Shown piece after piece: positions 15,059 to 24,110 of a DNA stretch of 64,000 nt. Below the pieces are notes generated by a model. It was not told the origin of the DNA and made no database searches. It saw only the letters and a program-made list of their open reading frames with translations. Numbering within the stretch: the first letter of the stretch is position 1; every line of letters starts with the position of its first letter. A program made the position numbers and the translations under genes. Origin of the DNA: UMGS1889 sp964540575 (GTDB lineage: Bacteria; Bacillota; Clostridia; Oscillospirales; Ruminococcaceae); NCBI GenBank assembly GCA_964540575.1, contig CAZINI010000009.1, positions 10,875 to 74,874 on the forward strand, in the 5' to 3' direction.

Positions 15059-16257
15059 TTCTCCTTTTCGGAAATTTTCATCAGTTCATCTAAGATAATA
15101 TGTGCCGCTTCAAGCTTGGACATAATATCAAGCTGACGTTCACCGTCCTTGGTGATAAGGGTGATAACATTGGTGTCCGTCCCGAAGCCTGCACCTGCCG
15201 TCCGCAGACTGTTTGCACATATCATATCGCAGTTTTTTGCGGACAGCTTCTTTCGGGAATTTTCAAGAACATTGTCCGTTTCCATAGAAAATCCGCATAT
15301 GACCTGACTGTTTGGTTTATGTTCGCCAAGATATTTCAGAATATCCTTGGTGCGTTTCAGCTCTATTTTCATATCGTCATCGGATTTTTTGAGCTTTCCG
15401 TCGGCAGTGACGGCTGGAGTGTAATCTGCAACGGCAGCAGCCTTGATTATGAAATCCTGTTCAGCCGAATGCTCTGTGACCGCATTGAACATATCCTCGG
15501 CGGAGGCGACGTTTACAACGTTCACAAACAACGGCGGCTTGACCTCCATATGAGCAGCGACCAGCGTGACCTCCGCACCTCGGAGCATAGCAGCCTCGGC
15601 AATTGCACAGCCCATTTTTCCCGAGGAATGGTTTGTGATGAAGCGGACAGGGTCAATGGATTCACGGGTAGCACCGGCGGTAACAAGCACTTTTTTGCCT
15701 GTAAGGTCTTTGGGACAGGCTATTTCCCGAAGAACAGCCGCCAGCAGAGTTTCCTCATCGGGCATTCTGCCGTCGCCGCTGTCGCCGTTTGCAAGCATTC
15801 CGTATTCGGGGGACAGTATCTCATATCCGAAACGGCGAAGCTTTTCGATATTATCCCGAACGATGGGATTGTGATACATATTGTGATTCATAGCGGGGGA
15901 CACGATCTTTTTGCAGGGACACGCCATAACAGTGGTGGTCAGCATATCGTCCGCAATGCCGGTTGCGATCTTCCCGATAACATTTGCAGATGCGGGGGCG
16001 ATCAGCACAACGTCCGCCTGCTTTGCCAGTGCAACGTGTTCAACGCTGTACTGAAAATTCCTGTCAAAGGTGTCGATAAGGCACTTGTTTCCCGTCAGCG
16101 TTTCAAAGGTAATGGGATTGATGAAATTTGTGGCATTTTCGGTCATAAGCACCTGAACGTTGCAGTTAAGCTTTTTAAGCATTCTTGCAAGATTTGCTAT
16201 TTTATATGCGGCAATGCTTCCGCTGACCGCAAGCACTGCTGTTTTTCCTTTAAGCAT
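15049..16257 (-). CDS. coaBC: CoaBC: phosphopantothenoylcysteine decarboxylase / phosphopantothenate-cysteine ligase
   Basis: 402 residues. The N-terminal flavoprotein CoaC half (1-180) has SGSIAAYK, the catalytic His (H74, EHVALA) and PAMNHNM (121-127). The C-terminal CoaB half has TAGATRESIDPVRFITNHSS and KMG. It adds cysteine to 4'-phosphopantothenate and decarboxylates the product on the way to CoA. In the flap segment the Cys of the E. coli enzyme (ACGD) is replaced by Asn (LANGDSGDGRM), a position that varies between homologues. AAGGAG before ATG 16257 fixes the start. Divergent genes encode pantothenate uptake and kinase. Confidence 0.92.
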   Translation of the reverse strand: MLKGKTAVLAVSGSIAAYKIANLARMLKKLNCNVQVLMTENATNFINPITFETLTGNKCLIDTFDRNFQYSVEHVALAKQADVVLIAPASANVIGKIATGIADDMLTTTVMACPCKKIVSPAMNHNMYHNPIVRDNIEKLRRFGYEILSPEYGMLANGDSGDGRMPDEETLLAAVLREIACPKDLTGKKVLVTAGATRESIDPVRFITNHSSGKMGCAIAEAAMLRGAEVTLVAAHMEVKPPLFVNVVNVASAEDMFNAVTEHSAEQDFIIKAAAVADYTPAVTADGKLKKSDDDMKIELKRTKDILKYLGEHKPNSQVICGFSMETDNVLENSRKKLSAKNCDMICANSLRTAGAGFGTDTNVITLITKDGERQLDIMSKLEAAHIILDELMKISEKENCK

Positions 16258-16459
16258 AAAAGTCGCTCCTTGTAAATGGTATAGATTTATTATAGCACAT
16301 TTTTCCCCGCTTGTCATTACTTTTGCAAATTTTGCTTTGAAAAAAATTATCTAGAAATAATTCAAAAAACATATATCAAATTTTCGGGAAATGTGTTATA
16401 ATAAAATGGTATTGTATTGTATCCCTTTATGGGAATGATAACAAGGAGGTTTTCATTAA

Positions 16460-17113
16460 ATGAAAAACAAATCAACCGTCACTATTGTGCAAACAGCAAT
16501 GTTTGCGGCAATTGTAGTGGTACTCGCATTCGTGCCGTATGTAGGATATATAAGGATCCCGATACTGGCAATTCAGGCAACAACGATACATATTCCGGTC
16601 ATAGTTGCTTCGATACTTCTCGGACCGAAAGCAGGTGCTTTTCTCGGAGGTGTTTTCGGGCTTACCAGCCTTATCAACAACACCGTTTCACCCGGAATTA
16701 CTTCGTTTGTTTTCTCGCCGTTCATTGAGATCGGCGACGGACTCGGAGGAAGTCCCCTCTCTCTTGTAATATGCTTTGTTCCTCGTATTCTGGTAGGAAT
16801 CGTGCCATATTACGTTTATAACGCTATTCAGAAAAAAAGCAAAAACAGTGAAAAGACGAATAAGCTCTCTCTTTTGATTTCCGGAATAGCAGGTTCAATG
16901 ACAAACACTATTCTTGTAATGGGTATGATCTACATTTTCTTCGGTCATGAGTGGGCTGCTGCAAAGAGCATAGCTTATGAAGCGGTACTTGGTATCATTC
17001 TTTCGGTAGTCGGCATCAACGGAACTATCGAAGCTGTCGTGGCTGCACTCATAACATCTGCTGCTGTTCTTGTTCTTCAAAAGGCGGGTATTGCAAATCG
17101 TCAGCAATCATAA
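16460..17113 (+). CDS. ECF transporter S component, probably for pantothenate
   Basis: 217 residues with about six membrane helices. The N-terminal VQTAMFAAIVVVLAFVPYVGYIRIP and the GPKAGAFLGGVFGLTSL motif are typical of ECF S components. Genes for the shared energizing module are not nearby, so it would use a common EcfAAT. Being next to coaX and divergent from coaBC suggests pantothenate as ligand; this is inferred from context. AAGGAGG lies upstream of ATG 16460. Confidence 0.75.
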   Translation: MKNKSTVTIVQTAMFAAIVVVLAFVPYVGYIRIPILAIQATTIHIPVIVASILLGPKAGAFLGGVFGLTSLINNTVSPGITSFVFSPFIEIGDGLGGSPLSLVICFVPRILVGIVPYYVYNAIQKKSKNSEKTNKLSLLISGIAGSMTNTILVMGMIYIFFGHEWAAAKSIAYEAVLGIILSVVGINGTIEAVVAALITSAAVLVLQKAGIANRQQS

Positions 17114-17128
17114 TTCGGAGGAATAAAA

Positions 17129-17893
17129 ATGGTTCTTGCTGTTGATATAGGAAATTCAAATATCGTGCTCGGCTGCTTTGAGGGCAGTGAGATAAAGTTC
17201 GTTGAACGGCTTTCCACTAATCTAAATTCCACCGAGCTTGAATATACGGTGCTTATCAAGACAATTCTGGAGCTTAACAGCATTGACGGTAACACCTTTG
17301 AGGGGGGAATAATCTCCTCGGTCGTTCCGTCTGTTACGCAAACTGTCAAGATGGCAATGGAGCGGCTTACCGGTCGGGATATAATCGTTGTTGAGCCGGG
17401 GCTGAAAACGGGTCTGAAGATAAAGCTCGATAATCCCGCACAGCTGGGAAGCGACAGGGTTGCGGACGCTGTTGCGGCGATAAACTTTTATCCCTGTCCG
17501 TCCATAATAATCGATATGGGCACGGCTACGACAATTTCCGTTATCGGAGCAGACAAGAGCTTTCTCGGCGGAATGATAATCCCCGGGCTTCGGGTGTCGC
17601 TGGAGTCGCTTTCGATGCGTACCTCACAGCTGCCGAAGATCAGCCTTGAACCGCCTAAACGTGTCATCGGTTCAAACACTGTTGACTGTATGAAAAGCGG
17701 CATTATCTACTATACGGCTTCGGGTATCGACGGTGCGGTCGACCGCCTTGAAAAGGAGCTGGGTGAGAAATGCACGGTCATTTCAACGGGCGGACTGGCA
17801 AATACAATTATCCCTTTCTGCAAGCGGGATATTATCATTGACGATAAGCTGCTTTTAAAGGGACTTATGGTAATTTACAATAAAAATAAATAA
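17129..17893 (+). CDS. coaX: Type III pantothenate kinase
   Basis: 254 residues of the ASKHA fold. DIGNSNIVLG (6-15) is the phosphate-binding motif, GSDRVADAVAA the conserved substrate/dimer segment, and IDMGTATTISVI the second phosphate motif, all typical of CoaX. It phosphorylates pantothenate in the first CoA step and, unlike CoaA, is usually not inhibited by CoA. It follows the ECF gene by 15 bp with GGAGG upstream. Confidence 0.92.
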   Translation: MVLAVDIGNSNIVLGCFEGSEIKFVERLSTNLNSTELEYTVLIKTILELNSIDGNTFEGGIISSVVPSVTQTVKMAMERLTGRDIIVVEPGLKTGLKIKLDNPAQLGSDRVADAVAAINFYPCPSIIIDMGTATTISVIGADKSFLGGMIIPGLRVSLESLSMRTSQLPKISLEPPKRVIGSNTVDCMKSGIIYYTASGIDGAVDRLEKELGEKCTVISTGGLANTIIPFCKRDIIIDDKLLLKGLMVIYNKNK

Positions 17894-17907
17894 TACAATA
17901 CAAATAT

Positions 17908-17942
17908 AGCCGCTGCGGTCATAGAAACGCAGCGGCTTTTTA
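17908..17942 (+). terminator. Terminator of the pantothenate operon
   Basis: AGCCGCTGCG pairs with CGCAGCGGCT and is followed by a T-run. Confidence 0.85.
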
Positions 17943-17952
17943 AGTTATTGTG

Positions 17953-19266
17953 CTATTTTGCGGGAATATTACTCAGCAGTTCATTCAGTTCTTTGTTTGC
18001 AAAAATCTTGCCTGTTTCGTTGTGAATTAGCTTGTTTAATCTCTCATTTATCTCACGTTTAGATGATGATTCGGTCATAGCTTTGAGAATTTCCTCTTTC
18101 TTTTGCAAAAATATTCCGCCGGTAAAGTGGAGCTCAAAGGTGCTTTTGACCTTGGCATTCCAATCGGCTTTGCTCTTATTATTTTTCTTTGATTTATTTT
18201 TAGATTTTTGAGGCAGAAGCGTTTCATATGCATCGAGAACAGCGTTTACATTTTGGGTTGGGATAAGCTTTTGCAGAGAATTGTGCAAGGTTTGCTTGTC
18301 GGGTGAGGTTTTTATCAAATTCAATATTTCCGTGCGGTGCTCAATATAAGGCGATATATTTAACTCGCTGTCGAAAATTCTGTCTATCTGTTCATCCCGT
18401 GTCAGCGGCTCGGCAGGCTTTGAATCAGGGACAGTTTTTGTGACAGGTTTTTCTTGCACAGCTGTATTATAAGCATCGGAAATTTTTTGTATTTTTTTGA
18501 TCTTTACTCCGAATTTTTTCTTAAATTCTTCAATGGGTACGTCAAAATCCGAGTCCTTGGAGATGATAAAAAAGTTTGTGAAGGGGTTGAATTTATATGC
18601 CTGCAAAATCTCAAAAAGTATCTGGCAGTCAGCTCCATTTTTGATTTGCAGCAATACCTTTGTACATTCAACTCTTGCAGGTGTATTGTTTAGTTTCCGC
18701 ATAAATGTAAACGGAATATTAGGTGTTTCTTTTCCGTAATATATCCGAAGGCAGTCATTTTCAGCCAGATTTTCAACTCCAATGAGTCCCGCTGATTTTA
18801 CATTTTCATAATCCACGAAATAGTAATTTTTAATGCAGCCGTCCAGACACATTTCGTCATAGAGATCGTCACAGCCGCTGTCGGGCAGCATACAGCTGTT
18901 TATGTCAAATCCGATAGTGAAAAGCTCGTCCGGACAATTTTCCTCTCCAAATATATCCTCGTCATATATAGACTGCTCTTCCTCGGGCTCCTTAGGCAAA
19001 AAATGTTCACCGAACAGATCATCGCCACAAAAATCATCATCGTCAAAATCATCGGCTTCAATGGCTTCTTCAGCTGCAGCTTCATTCGTTTCAGTTTCGG
19101 CAGAGCTTTCCGTGCCGTCAGTGTTATCGTAATTATGGGACTTGACCCAGCCATTCAGCGTAGAAGAGGGAATACCAAGCTCGACAGCTGCTTTTCTGAT
19201 ACCCAGCTGTTCAACAAGGCTCACCGCTGATGCTTTAAATTCATTATCATATATACGTTTTGCCAT
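17953..19266 (-). CDS. Fusion of transposase-type HTH with a PIN/NYN-like nuclease domain
   Basis: 437 residues from ATG 19266 (GAGGTG upstream). Residues 1-42 (AKRIYDNEFKASAVSLVEQ onward) are an HTH_Tnp_1 module as in IS3 OrfA. An Asp/Glu-rich linker runs to about 140. Residues about 147-260 form a PIN/NYN-like domain: FVDYEN (D152, E154), GADCQI (D213) and SKDSDFD (D238, D240) give the acidic site expected of such RNases. Two helical Lys-rich repeats fill the C-terminus. No IS ends or orfB are nearby, so this is a domesticated fusion, not an insertion sequence. It may be a DNA-tethered or RNA-cleaving regulator; function is unknown. Confidence 0.7.
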   Translation of the reverse strand: MAKRIYDNEFKASAVSLVEQLGIRKAAVELGIPSSTLNGWVKSHNYDNTDGTESSAETETNEAAAEEAIEADDFDDDDFCGDDLFGEHFLPKEPEEEQSIYDEDIFGEENCPDELFTIGFDINSCMLPDSGCDDLYDEMCLDGCIKNYYFVDYENVKSAGLIGVENLAENDCLRIYYGKETPNIPFTFMRKLNNTPARVECTKVLLQIKNGADCQILFEILQAYKFNPFTNFFIISKDSDFDVPIEEFKKKFGVKIKKIQKISDAYNTAVQEKPVTKTVPDSKPAEPLTRDEQIDRIFDSELNISPYIEHRTEILNLIKTSPDKQTLHNSLQKLIPTQNVNAVLDAYETLLPQKSKNKSKKNNKSKADWNAKVKSTFELHFTGGIFLQKKEEILKAMTESSSKREINERLNKLIHNETGKIFANKELNELLSNIPAK

Positions 19267-19365
19267 AACACACCTCGATCCTGATACAGTTAAGGGCAAG
19301 ATGCTGCCGCAGCTTCGGCGGATAACATATTGCCCTAGGTTTACATAAATATATTTACGGACAAA

Positions 19366-20451
19366 TCACTTTGCAATTCTTTCATCACAGAATTCGCAGA
19401 TATATTCCTTGTCCGTTTCGATATAGGATTTCGGGAGATAATTCTCCTTATGGGTGATACACTTGGGATTGGTGCAGGTAAGCTCGCTGTGGATTTGACC
19501 CTTGAGCATCTGCTGGGGAACGGGATTCTCGCTTTCCTCTATCATTGTGAGGATAAGAGCCATTCTGACGTACATTCCATATTTTGCCTGCTCGAAGAAC
19601 TTTGTTCTCGGGTCGTGGTCGGTGTTTACGGGAATTTCGTCCAGACGGGGCAGGGGGTGGAGAACGATAAGGTCGCTCTTCGCCTTTGCCAGCTTTTCGT
19701 TGTCCAGACAGTAAACGTTTTTCAGACGTTCATATTCCTCCATGCTGGAGAAACGCTCCTGCTGAACTCTTGTCATATACAGCACGTCCAGACCGCCGAT
19801 AGCGTCCTCGAGAGATGGAATTTCCTCGTAGGGACAGTTTCTGCTGTCAAGTATTTCCTTGACATAAGCGGGCATAGCCAGTTCATCGGTGGAGATGAAA
19901 ACGAACTTATTATCGGGATAGCGGGACAGTGCCTTGCAGAGCGAATGAACCGTTCTGCCGTTCTTCAAATCACCGCACAGACCGACTGTAAGACCTGTAA
20001 GCCTGCCCTTTTCACGGGAAAGGGTGAGCAGGTCGGTAAGTGTCTGAGTGGGGTGGAGATGACCGCCGTCACCTGCATTGATGATAGGACAGTCAGCAGT
20101 CAGGGAAGCAGCCTTAGCAGAGCCTTCAAGGGGATTTCTCATAACCATAATGTCCGCATAGGAGCTGACTATCTTGGTAGTGTCCTTGAGGTTTTCGCCC
20201 TTTGCGACAGAGGACGTTTCGGGGTTGTCGAAGCCGATAAGCGTTCCGCCAAGACGAAGCATAGCAGTCTGGAAGGACATCTGTGTTCTGGTGGACGGCT
20301 CATAGAAAAGCGTTGCAAGAATTTTTCCGTCGCACTTTTTTGCATATTCCTTGGGATTATCCTTTATAGCCGAGCCGAGAGAGATGATCTTGTCCCACCA
20401 TTCTCTGGGACGGTCGTCAAGGTCGATAAGATTCTGATAAGAAGAATTCAT
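19366..20451 (-). CDS. pyrB: Aspartate carbamoyltransferase with PyrI-like zinc tail
   Basis: 361 residues. The catalytic chain has STRT (carbamoyl phosphate), HLHPTQ and HPLPR, all diagnostic of ATCase. After about residue 305 a 50-residue tail carries CTNPKC and CEFC, the four-Cys zinc ribbon normally found at the C-terminus of the regulatory chain PyrI; the allosteric PyrI domain itself is absent. The enzyme makes carbamoyl-aspartate for pyrimidines. GGAGG upstream fixes ATG 20451; the longer frame is not supported. Confidence 0.92.
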   Translation of the reverse strand: MNSSYQNLIDLDDRPREWWDKIISLGSAIKDNPKEYAKKCDGKILATLFYEPSTRTQMSFQTAMLRLGGTLIGFDNPETSSVAKGENLKDTTKIVSSYADIMVMRNPLEGSAKAASLTADCPIINAGDGGHLHPTQTLTDLLTLSREKGRLTGLTVGLCGDLKNGRTVHSLCKALSRYPDNKFVFISTDELAMPAYVKEILDSRNCPYEEIPSLEDAIGGLDVLYMTRVQQERFSSMEEYERLKNVYCLDNEKLAKAKSDLIVLHPLPRLDEIPVNTDHDPRTKFFEQAKYGMYVRMALILTMIEESENPVPQQMLKGQIHSELTCTNPKCITHKENYLPKSYIETDKEYICEFCDERIAK

Positions 20452-20548
20452 AGCATTTTCCTCCACATAGAATAAATTTGCACTAAACTTTATTCTATCA
20501 GATTTTTCTCCATTTTTCAAGAGGATATTATAATTTTTTTGTTAAGAT

Positions 20549-20589
20549 AAAAAAGCAATTGCAGACCGAATAACAAGCGGTCTGCAATT
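20549..20589 (-). terminator. Terminator of the leftward queH operon
   Basis: AATTGCAGACCG pairs with CGGTCTGCAATT, followed on the minus strand by a T-run. Confidence 0.75.
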
Positions 20590-20670
20590 TATCAGAGTAA
20601 CATAAGAAGTATTTATCGGCACCATGCCGCAAACTTTAAGTGCTTCGCATTGTAACCTGCGAAATGAAAA

Positions 20671-21591
20671 TCATATCTTTCCAAAATTACGCAGATAAAG
20701 CATATTCTTGATAATAATCTCACACTTCCAGCGAACCTTGGAAACTTCAAATTCCTTGTAATCATTATACCACTGCCAAGGTACGGGATATGAGCCGTCC
20801 TTCTCCTGAGAGTTTAGCAGGAAATCGCAGTATTTTTCCGCCGCTTCGGGACATACCGCATAAAACGGACTTTCCCTCGACATTACGAAATCGGCTGGCA
20901 CAGCCAGATATTCCTTGCCCCATTTTTCGGAGTCGCAGCAAACGCATTCTTTAACCGATGCAATCAGCCGTTCGCCCATAAGCTGCATATCGAAAAGGTC
21001 GGTTTTGCCGGCAATATTGCACATATTGAAAAGTGCGGCAAAGCAGCCGACTACATGCTGTTCATTGAGGGGAGAATTTGCGAAAAACCATTCCGCTGCC
21101 GACCTTGCAATATCACAGCCTTTTTTGTACAGGCTGCTGTTTATATCCGCAAATATCAGTATAAATCCCGCTAAAGCCGCCGTGGGATTGTACTTGAATT
21201 CGCTGCCGTTTTCGTCGTATTCCCACCAGACAGCGTGAGGATAGTCGTTGTTTGTGGGGACGGTGTTCAGCCACTGCATTTTGGTTTCGTCAAAATCCGC
21301 ACCGCTTTCGAGATATTTCAGTATGCCCTTGACAATAGGGTGATTTCCGTCCGAAAACATCATCATTCCCAGAATTTCCGTTGCCGCCCAAGTCTGTATG
21401 GGCGATGAATTGGGGTTTAAACAGTCCGCTTCAAGTCCGTGACCGAAGCCGCCGTCCTCATTCTGATAGCAGCTGAGTGCAGTCAGAACGTCCTCCGCAG
21501 AACCGTTTTCAAAGATAAGCTTCCACTTTGCCAGCTGCAGCGGTGTGGCATTCCGATAAATGTAATTTCTTGCTTTTTCAAATACTGTCAT
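20671..21591 (-). CDS. Conserved hypothetical protein with prenyltransferase/squalene-cyclase-like alpha-toroid repeats
   Basis: 306 residues. QNEDGGFGHGLEAD and NSQEKDGSYPVPW are QW-like repeats of alpha/alpha-toroid proteins, the fold of terpene cyclases and prenyltransferase subunits. There are no cyclase DXDD or DDXXD motifs, so cyclase activity is unlikely. No signal peptide. It is the last gene of the six-gene leftward run, 32 bp after its neighbour. Confidence 0.65.
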   Translation of the reverse strand: MTVFEKARNYIYRNATPLQLAKWKLIFENGSAEDVLTALSCYQNEDGGFGHGLEADCLNPNSSPIQTWAATEILGMMMFSDGNHPIVKGILKYLESGADFDETKMQWLNTVPTNNDYPHAVWWEYDENGSEFKYNPTAALAGFILIFADINSSLYKKGCDIARSAAEWFFANSPLNEQHVVGCFAALFNMCNIAGKTDLFDMQLMGERLIASVKECVCCDSEKWGKEYLAVPADFVMSRESPFYAVCPEAAEKYCDFLLNSQEKDGSYPVPWQWYNDYKEFEVSKVRWKCEIIIKNMLYLRNFGKI

Positions 21592-21623
21592 GATTTTTTC
21601 TCCTCGCTAAAATGTGAGAAATG

Positions 21624-22319
21624 CTATCCGAAGATGAATTTTTTTATCTTCCGCTCGGTTGCTTCGGGATTGAGTTTCAGTACTTGTCGTCCGATGGCTT
21701 CAGCCGCTTCCGCTTCGGGGATATTCCTTGAAAAGACGGCATCATCATTCCAAAAGGCTTCGGGAGTGCAGAAAACGGTGCTTGTCCAGCCGTAAGGCTC
21801 GCCGTTTTTGTTAAGCTTCGGTGCCCGTCCGCACATTGTCAGGTACATTTTCATTTGCAGCTCAGTCAGTGCCTTATCGAAATCCTTGCATTTTTCCAGA
21901 CAGCCAAGCTGCTTTATCTCGTGTACGGCAAGGCGTCCGTTATCGGAAACAAGCTCGTAAATTCTCTTTGCCGTCTGACTTATGTTTCCGTCATTATACG
22001 CTTCTTCAAATGATTTCCCCTGCCTTCGGACGGACAGAAAATAGGGGTACCATTCCTTTGAAATATATCCGCTGACGCCGAAAAACACCTTTGCATAAGC
22101 AAATTCGGAACGCTCCTCCAGCACCCGCATACGCCATTCCCAAGGGTCTGTTTCGGGGTCGCCCGTGTGCCATTTTACGGGAAAATCAAACTGCTCCTGC
22201 TCCCGCCAATCATAGGGGACAATAGCGAATATGCCCTTTGAGCCGCCGCCCAATGAAAATCCGCATTTCAAAAGTTCATCGCAGAATTCGCCGAAATTAT
22301 TTGGGATCTGCTGTTCCAT
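21624..22319 (-). CDS. AlkZ-related conserved protein
   Basis: 231 residues, cytoplasmic. The central part (ISQTAKRIYELVSDNGRLAVHEIKQLGCL) is a winged-helix-like segment. The C-terminal GWTSTVFCTPEAFW region resembles the HTH_42/AlkZ family, whose members unhook DNA crosslinks. It is shorter than true AlkZ (about 370 residues), so glycosylase activity is doubtful. It lies 23 bp after the AraC gene. Confidence 0.5.
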   Translation of the reverse strand: MEQQIPNNFGEFCDELLKCGFSLGGGSKGIFAIVPYDWREQEQFDFPVKWHTGDPETDPWEWRMRVLEERSEFAYAKVFFGVSGYISKEWYPYFLSVRRQGKSFEEAYNDGNISQTAKRIYELVSDNGRLAVHEIKQLGCLEKCKDFDKALTELQMKMYLTMCGRAPKLNKNGEPYGWTSTVFCTPEAFWNDDAVFSRNIPEAEAAEAIGRQVLKLNPEATERKIKKFIFG

Positions 22320-22342
22320 ATAGCATTACCTCCGAATTTATT

Positions 22343-23212
22343 CTAACGCATTTTGTGGGAATTGTATTGTAAAAATGCGACATCCTTTCGGGCATTTTTG
22401 AACGCTTCGGACGGCGTTTCACCGTGAAATCTCTTAAAGCTTTTCAGCAGATGGGACTGATCGCAGTAGCCGAATTTCAGCACCGCCTCCTGAACGTCAA
22501 AACCGCCCGAAATAACGTCCTGCCACAGCAGCTGATAGCGTATCAGGTCGGTAAGCGTTTTCGGAGAAACGCCCGTGGTACGCTTGAAAATGCGTTCAAG
22601 CTGCCGTTTGCTGAGTGCCGTGTAAAGGGAAATATCCGAAATATCCGCATTTCCGTTTTGGCTGACGATATAGTAAAGTGCATTCATAAGATCGGGATTT
22701 TCACGGCTTTTGTTCAGACGGCGAAGCAGATAATTTTCCGAAAGAGCAATACGTTCGGCAGTGCTTTTTGCTTCGGCAATTTCCCGATGCAAAGCCCGCC
22801 CGAAATTTTTGAAATACTGCTCGGCGGGTGCGGCGGAATTCAGTGCCCCCGACATATCACAGTCAGCAAACAGAATAACGCTGTGGCAGTAAAACCGAAT
22901 GGCAAAGGTGGTCTTTTTCTCGTCAAACGGATTTGGTCGGGAGTAAAAATATCCGTCATTTATGCCGCAGAAAAACTCACGGGAAATGCCGCTGTTTTCG
23001 TCAATATCTATGATAATATCCATACAGGTGTCGGGGATAACGATTGAACGGTCGGGCTGAATGCCGTCCCTGGGCAGCTCGCCGTTTGTTCCCCAGAAGC
23101 AGCGGATATACGGTCTTAACGCCTCGCAGGGAAGATATTCACAGTAATCTCCCGACCTTTTGAAAGGCGAGGCTGTTATGGGGCGATAGATACGGGAAAT
23201 GTCAATGCTCAT
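22343..23212 (-). CDS. AraC family transcriptional regulator
   Basis: 289 residues. The N-terminal sensor part (CEALRPYIRCFWG to about 150) is of the DUF6597 type. The C-terminal AraC domain has two HTHs: LSKRQLERIFKRTTGVSPK and FGYCDQSHLLKSFKRFHGETPSEAF. Its ATG overlaps the acetyltransferase stop by 4 bp. The ligand is unknown; being in an operon it may act locally. Confidence 0.85.
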   Translation of the reverse strand: MSIDISRIYRPITASPFKRSGDYCEYLPCEALRPYIRCFWGTNGELPRDGIQPDRSIVIPDTCMDIIIDIDENSGISREFFCGINDGYFYSRPNPFDEKKTTFAIRFYCHSVILFADCDMSGALNSAAPAEQYFKNFGRALHREIAEAKSTAERIALSENYLLRRLNKSRENPDLMNALYYIVSQNGNADISDISLYTALSKRQLERIFKRTTGVSPKTLTDLIRYQLLWQDVISGGFDVQEAVLKFGYCDQSHLLKSFKRFHGETPSEAFKNARKDVAFLQYNSHKMR

Positions 23213-23748
23213 ACATATTCATGCAGCTGACCCTTTACCGAATAGATCAGATGGGGCATATCCATATTGTAATAATGCTTGGTAAATTTCCCGCAGACGG
23301 TCATTCCGAGCCGTTCGGCGACTGCTCTTGACGGGAGATTATTCTCCCGTATTATCGAATATACCTCGGGAAAACGCAGGTGGCTAAAAGCAAAGCGTTT
23401 GCAGGCTTTAGCCGCTTCGGTGGCATATCCGCAGTGCCAGTAACGCTTTGCCAGATGATAGCCTATCTCGGGAACAAGTCCGTTCGGCGTTTCCTGCATA
23501 GTTATCCCGCACTGCCCGATAAGCTCACCCGTTGACTTGAGCGTGACTGCCCACAGACCGAAGCCGTACTGCTCATATCGTTTCAGCTGACGGTCAAGCC
23601 AATCGTGGACCTCATCATCGGAAAATGCGTGTTCGTAGGCGTACATAACTTCGGGGTCCTGCAATATAGTGCAGAGTGCGTCAAAATCGTTCTCCGTCAA
23701 ATCACGGATATAAAGCCGATCAGTTTCGATAATTCTTTCTATTTCCAT
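23209..23748 (-). CDS. GNAT N-acetyltransferase, RimJ/RimL type
   Basis: 179 residues from ATG 23748. ETDRLYIRDLTENDFDAL and GYHLAKRYWHCGYATEAAKA, with the acetyl-CoA pyrophosphate loop near the latter, and RAVAERLGM at the end are typical of the RimJ/RimL subgroup that acetylates N-termini or small molecules. The substrate cannot be read. It overlaps both operon neighbours. Confidence 0.85.
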   Translation of the reverse strand: MEIERIIETDRLYIRDLTENDFDALCTILQDPEVMYAYEHAFSDDEVHDWLDRQLKRYEQYGFGLWAVTLKSTGELIGQCGITMQETPNGLVPEIGYHLAKRYWHCGYATEAAKACKRFAFSHLRFPEVYSIIRENNLPSRAVAERLGMTVCGKFTKHYYNMDMPHLIYSVKGQLHEYV

Positions 23749-24110
23749 AATAATCCTTTCAATATCAGCAGCAAAATAATTATCCAGAATACAACAATAG
23801 GAATGGCAAAATACCATTTTTTCGGCTTGCCGTTTTCCCACATTCCCTCGCTTTTTTTGCGGCATTCCTCCATAACGTCACGGGGGATAAAATGAATTGC
23901 CGCCGCTGCCAGAGCAGGCAGTATTATCAGGTCATCGAGATACCCCAGCACGGGAATAAAGTCGGGGATAAGGTCGATGGGCGACAGGGCATAGGCAACT
24001 GTCAGTGCGGCAAATATTTTCGCCGACAGGGGAGTTCGGCTGTCCTTCAAAGCAAGTAAAACAGCGGGAACGTCCGATTTAAGGCGTTTTGCACGTTCTT
24101 TAAGCTTCAT
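23739..24110 (-). CDS. DUF1232 (YkvA-like) membrane protein
   Basis: 123 residues. The motif AYALSPIDLIPDFIPVLGYLDD (about 39-60) is the hallmark of DUF1232/YkvA proteins. One further transmembrane helix lies at the C-terminus (IPIVVFWIIILLLIL). Function of the family is unknown. It overlaps queH and the acetyltransferase gene. Confidence 0.85.
   Translation of the reverse strand: MKLKERAKRLKSDVPAVLLALKDSRTPLSAKIFAALTVAYALSPIDLIPDFIPVLGYLDDLIILPALAAAAIHFIPRDVMEECRKKSEGMWENGKPKKWYFAIPIVVFWIIILLLILKGLLWK

Noticed and set aside
15100..16275. 391-codon frame antisense to coaBC
   Set aside because: Shadow frame with a Cys/His-rich random-looking product; CoaBC motifs are on the other strand.
17953..19266. 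Insertion sequence because of the IS3-type HTH
   Set aside because: No DDE transposase frame, no terminal inverted repeats and no target duplication around it.
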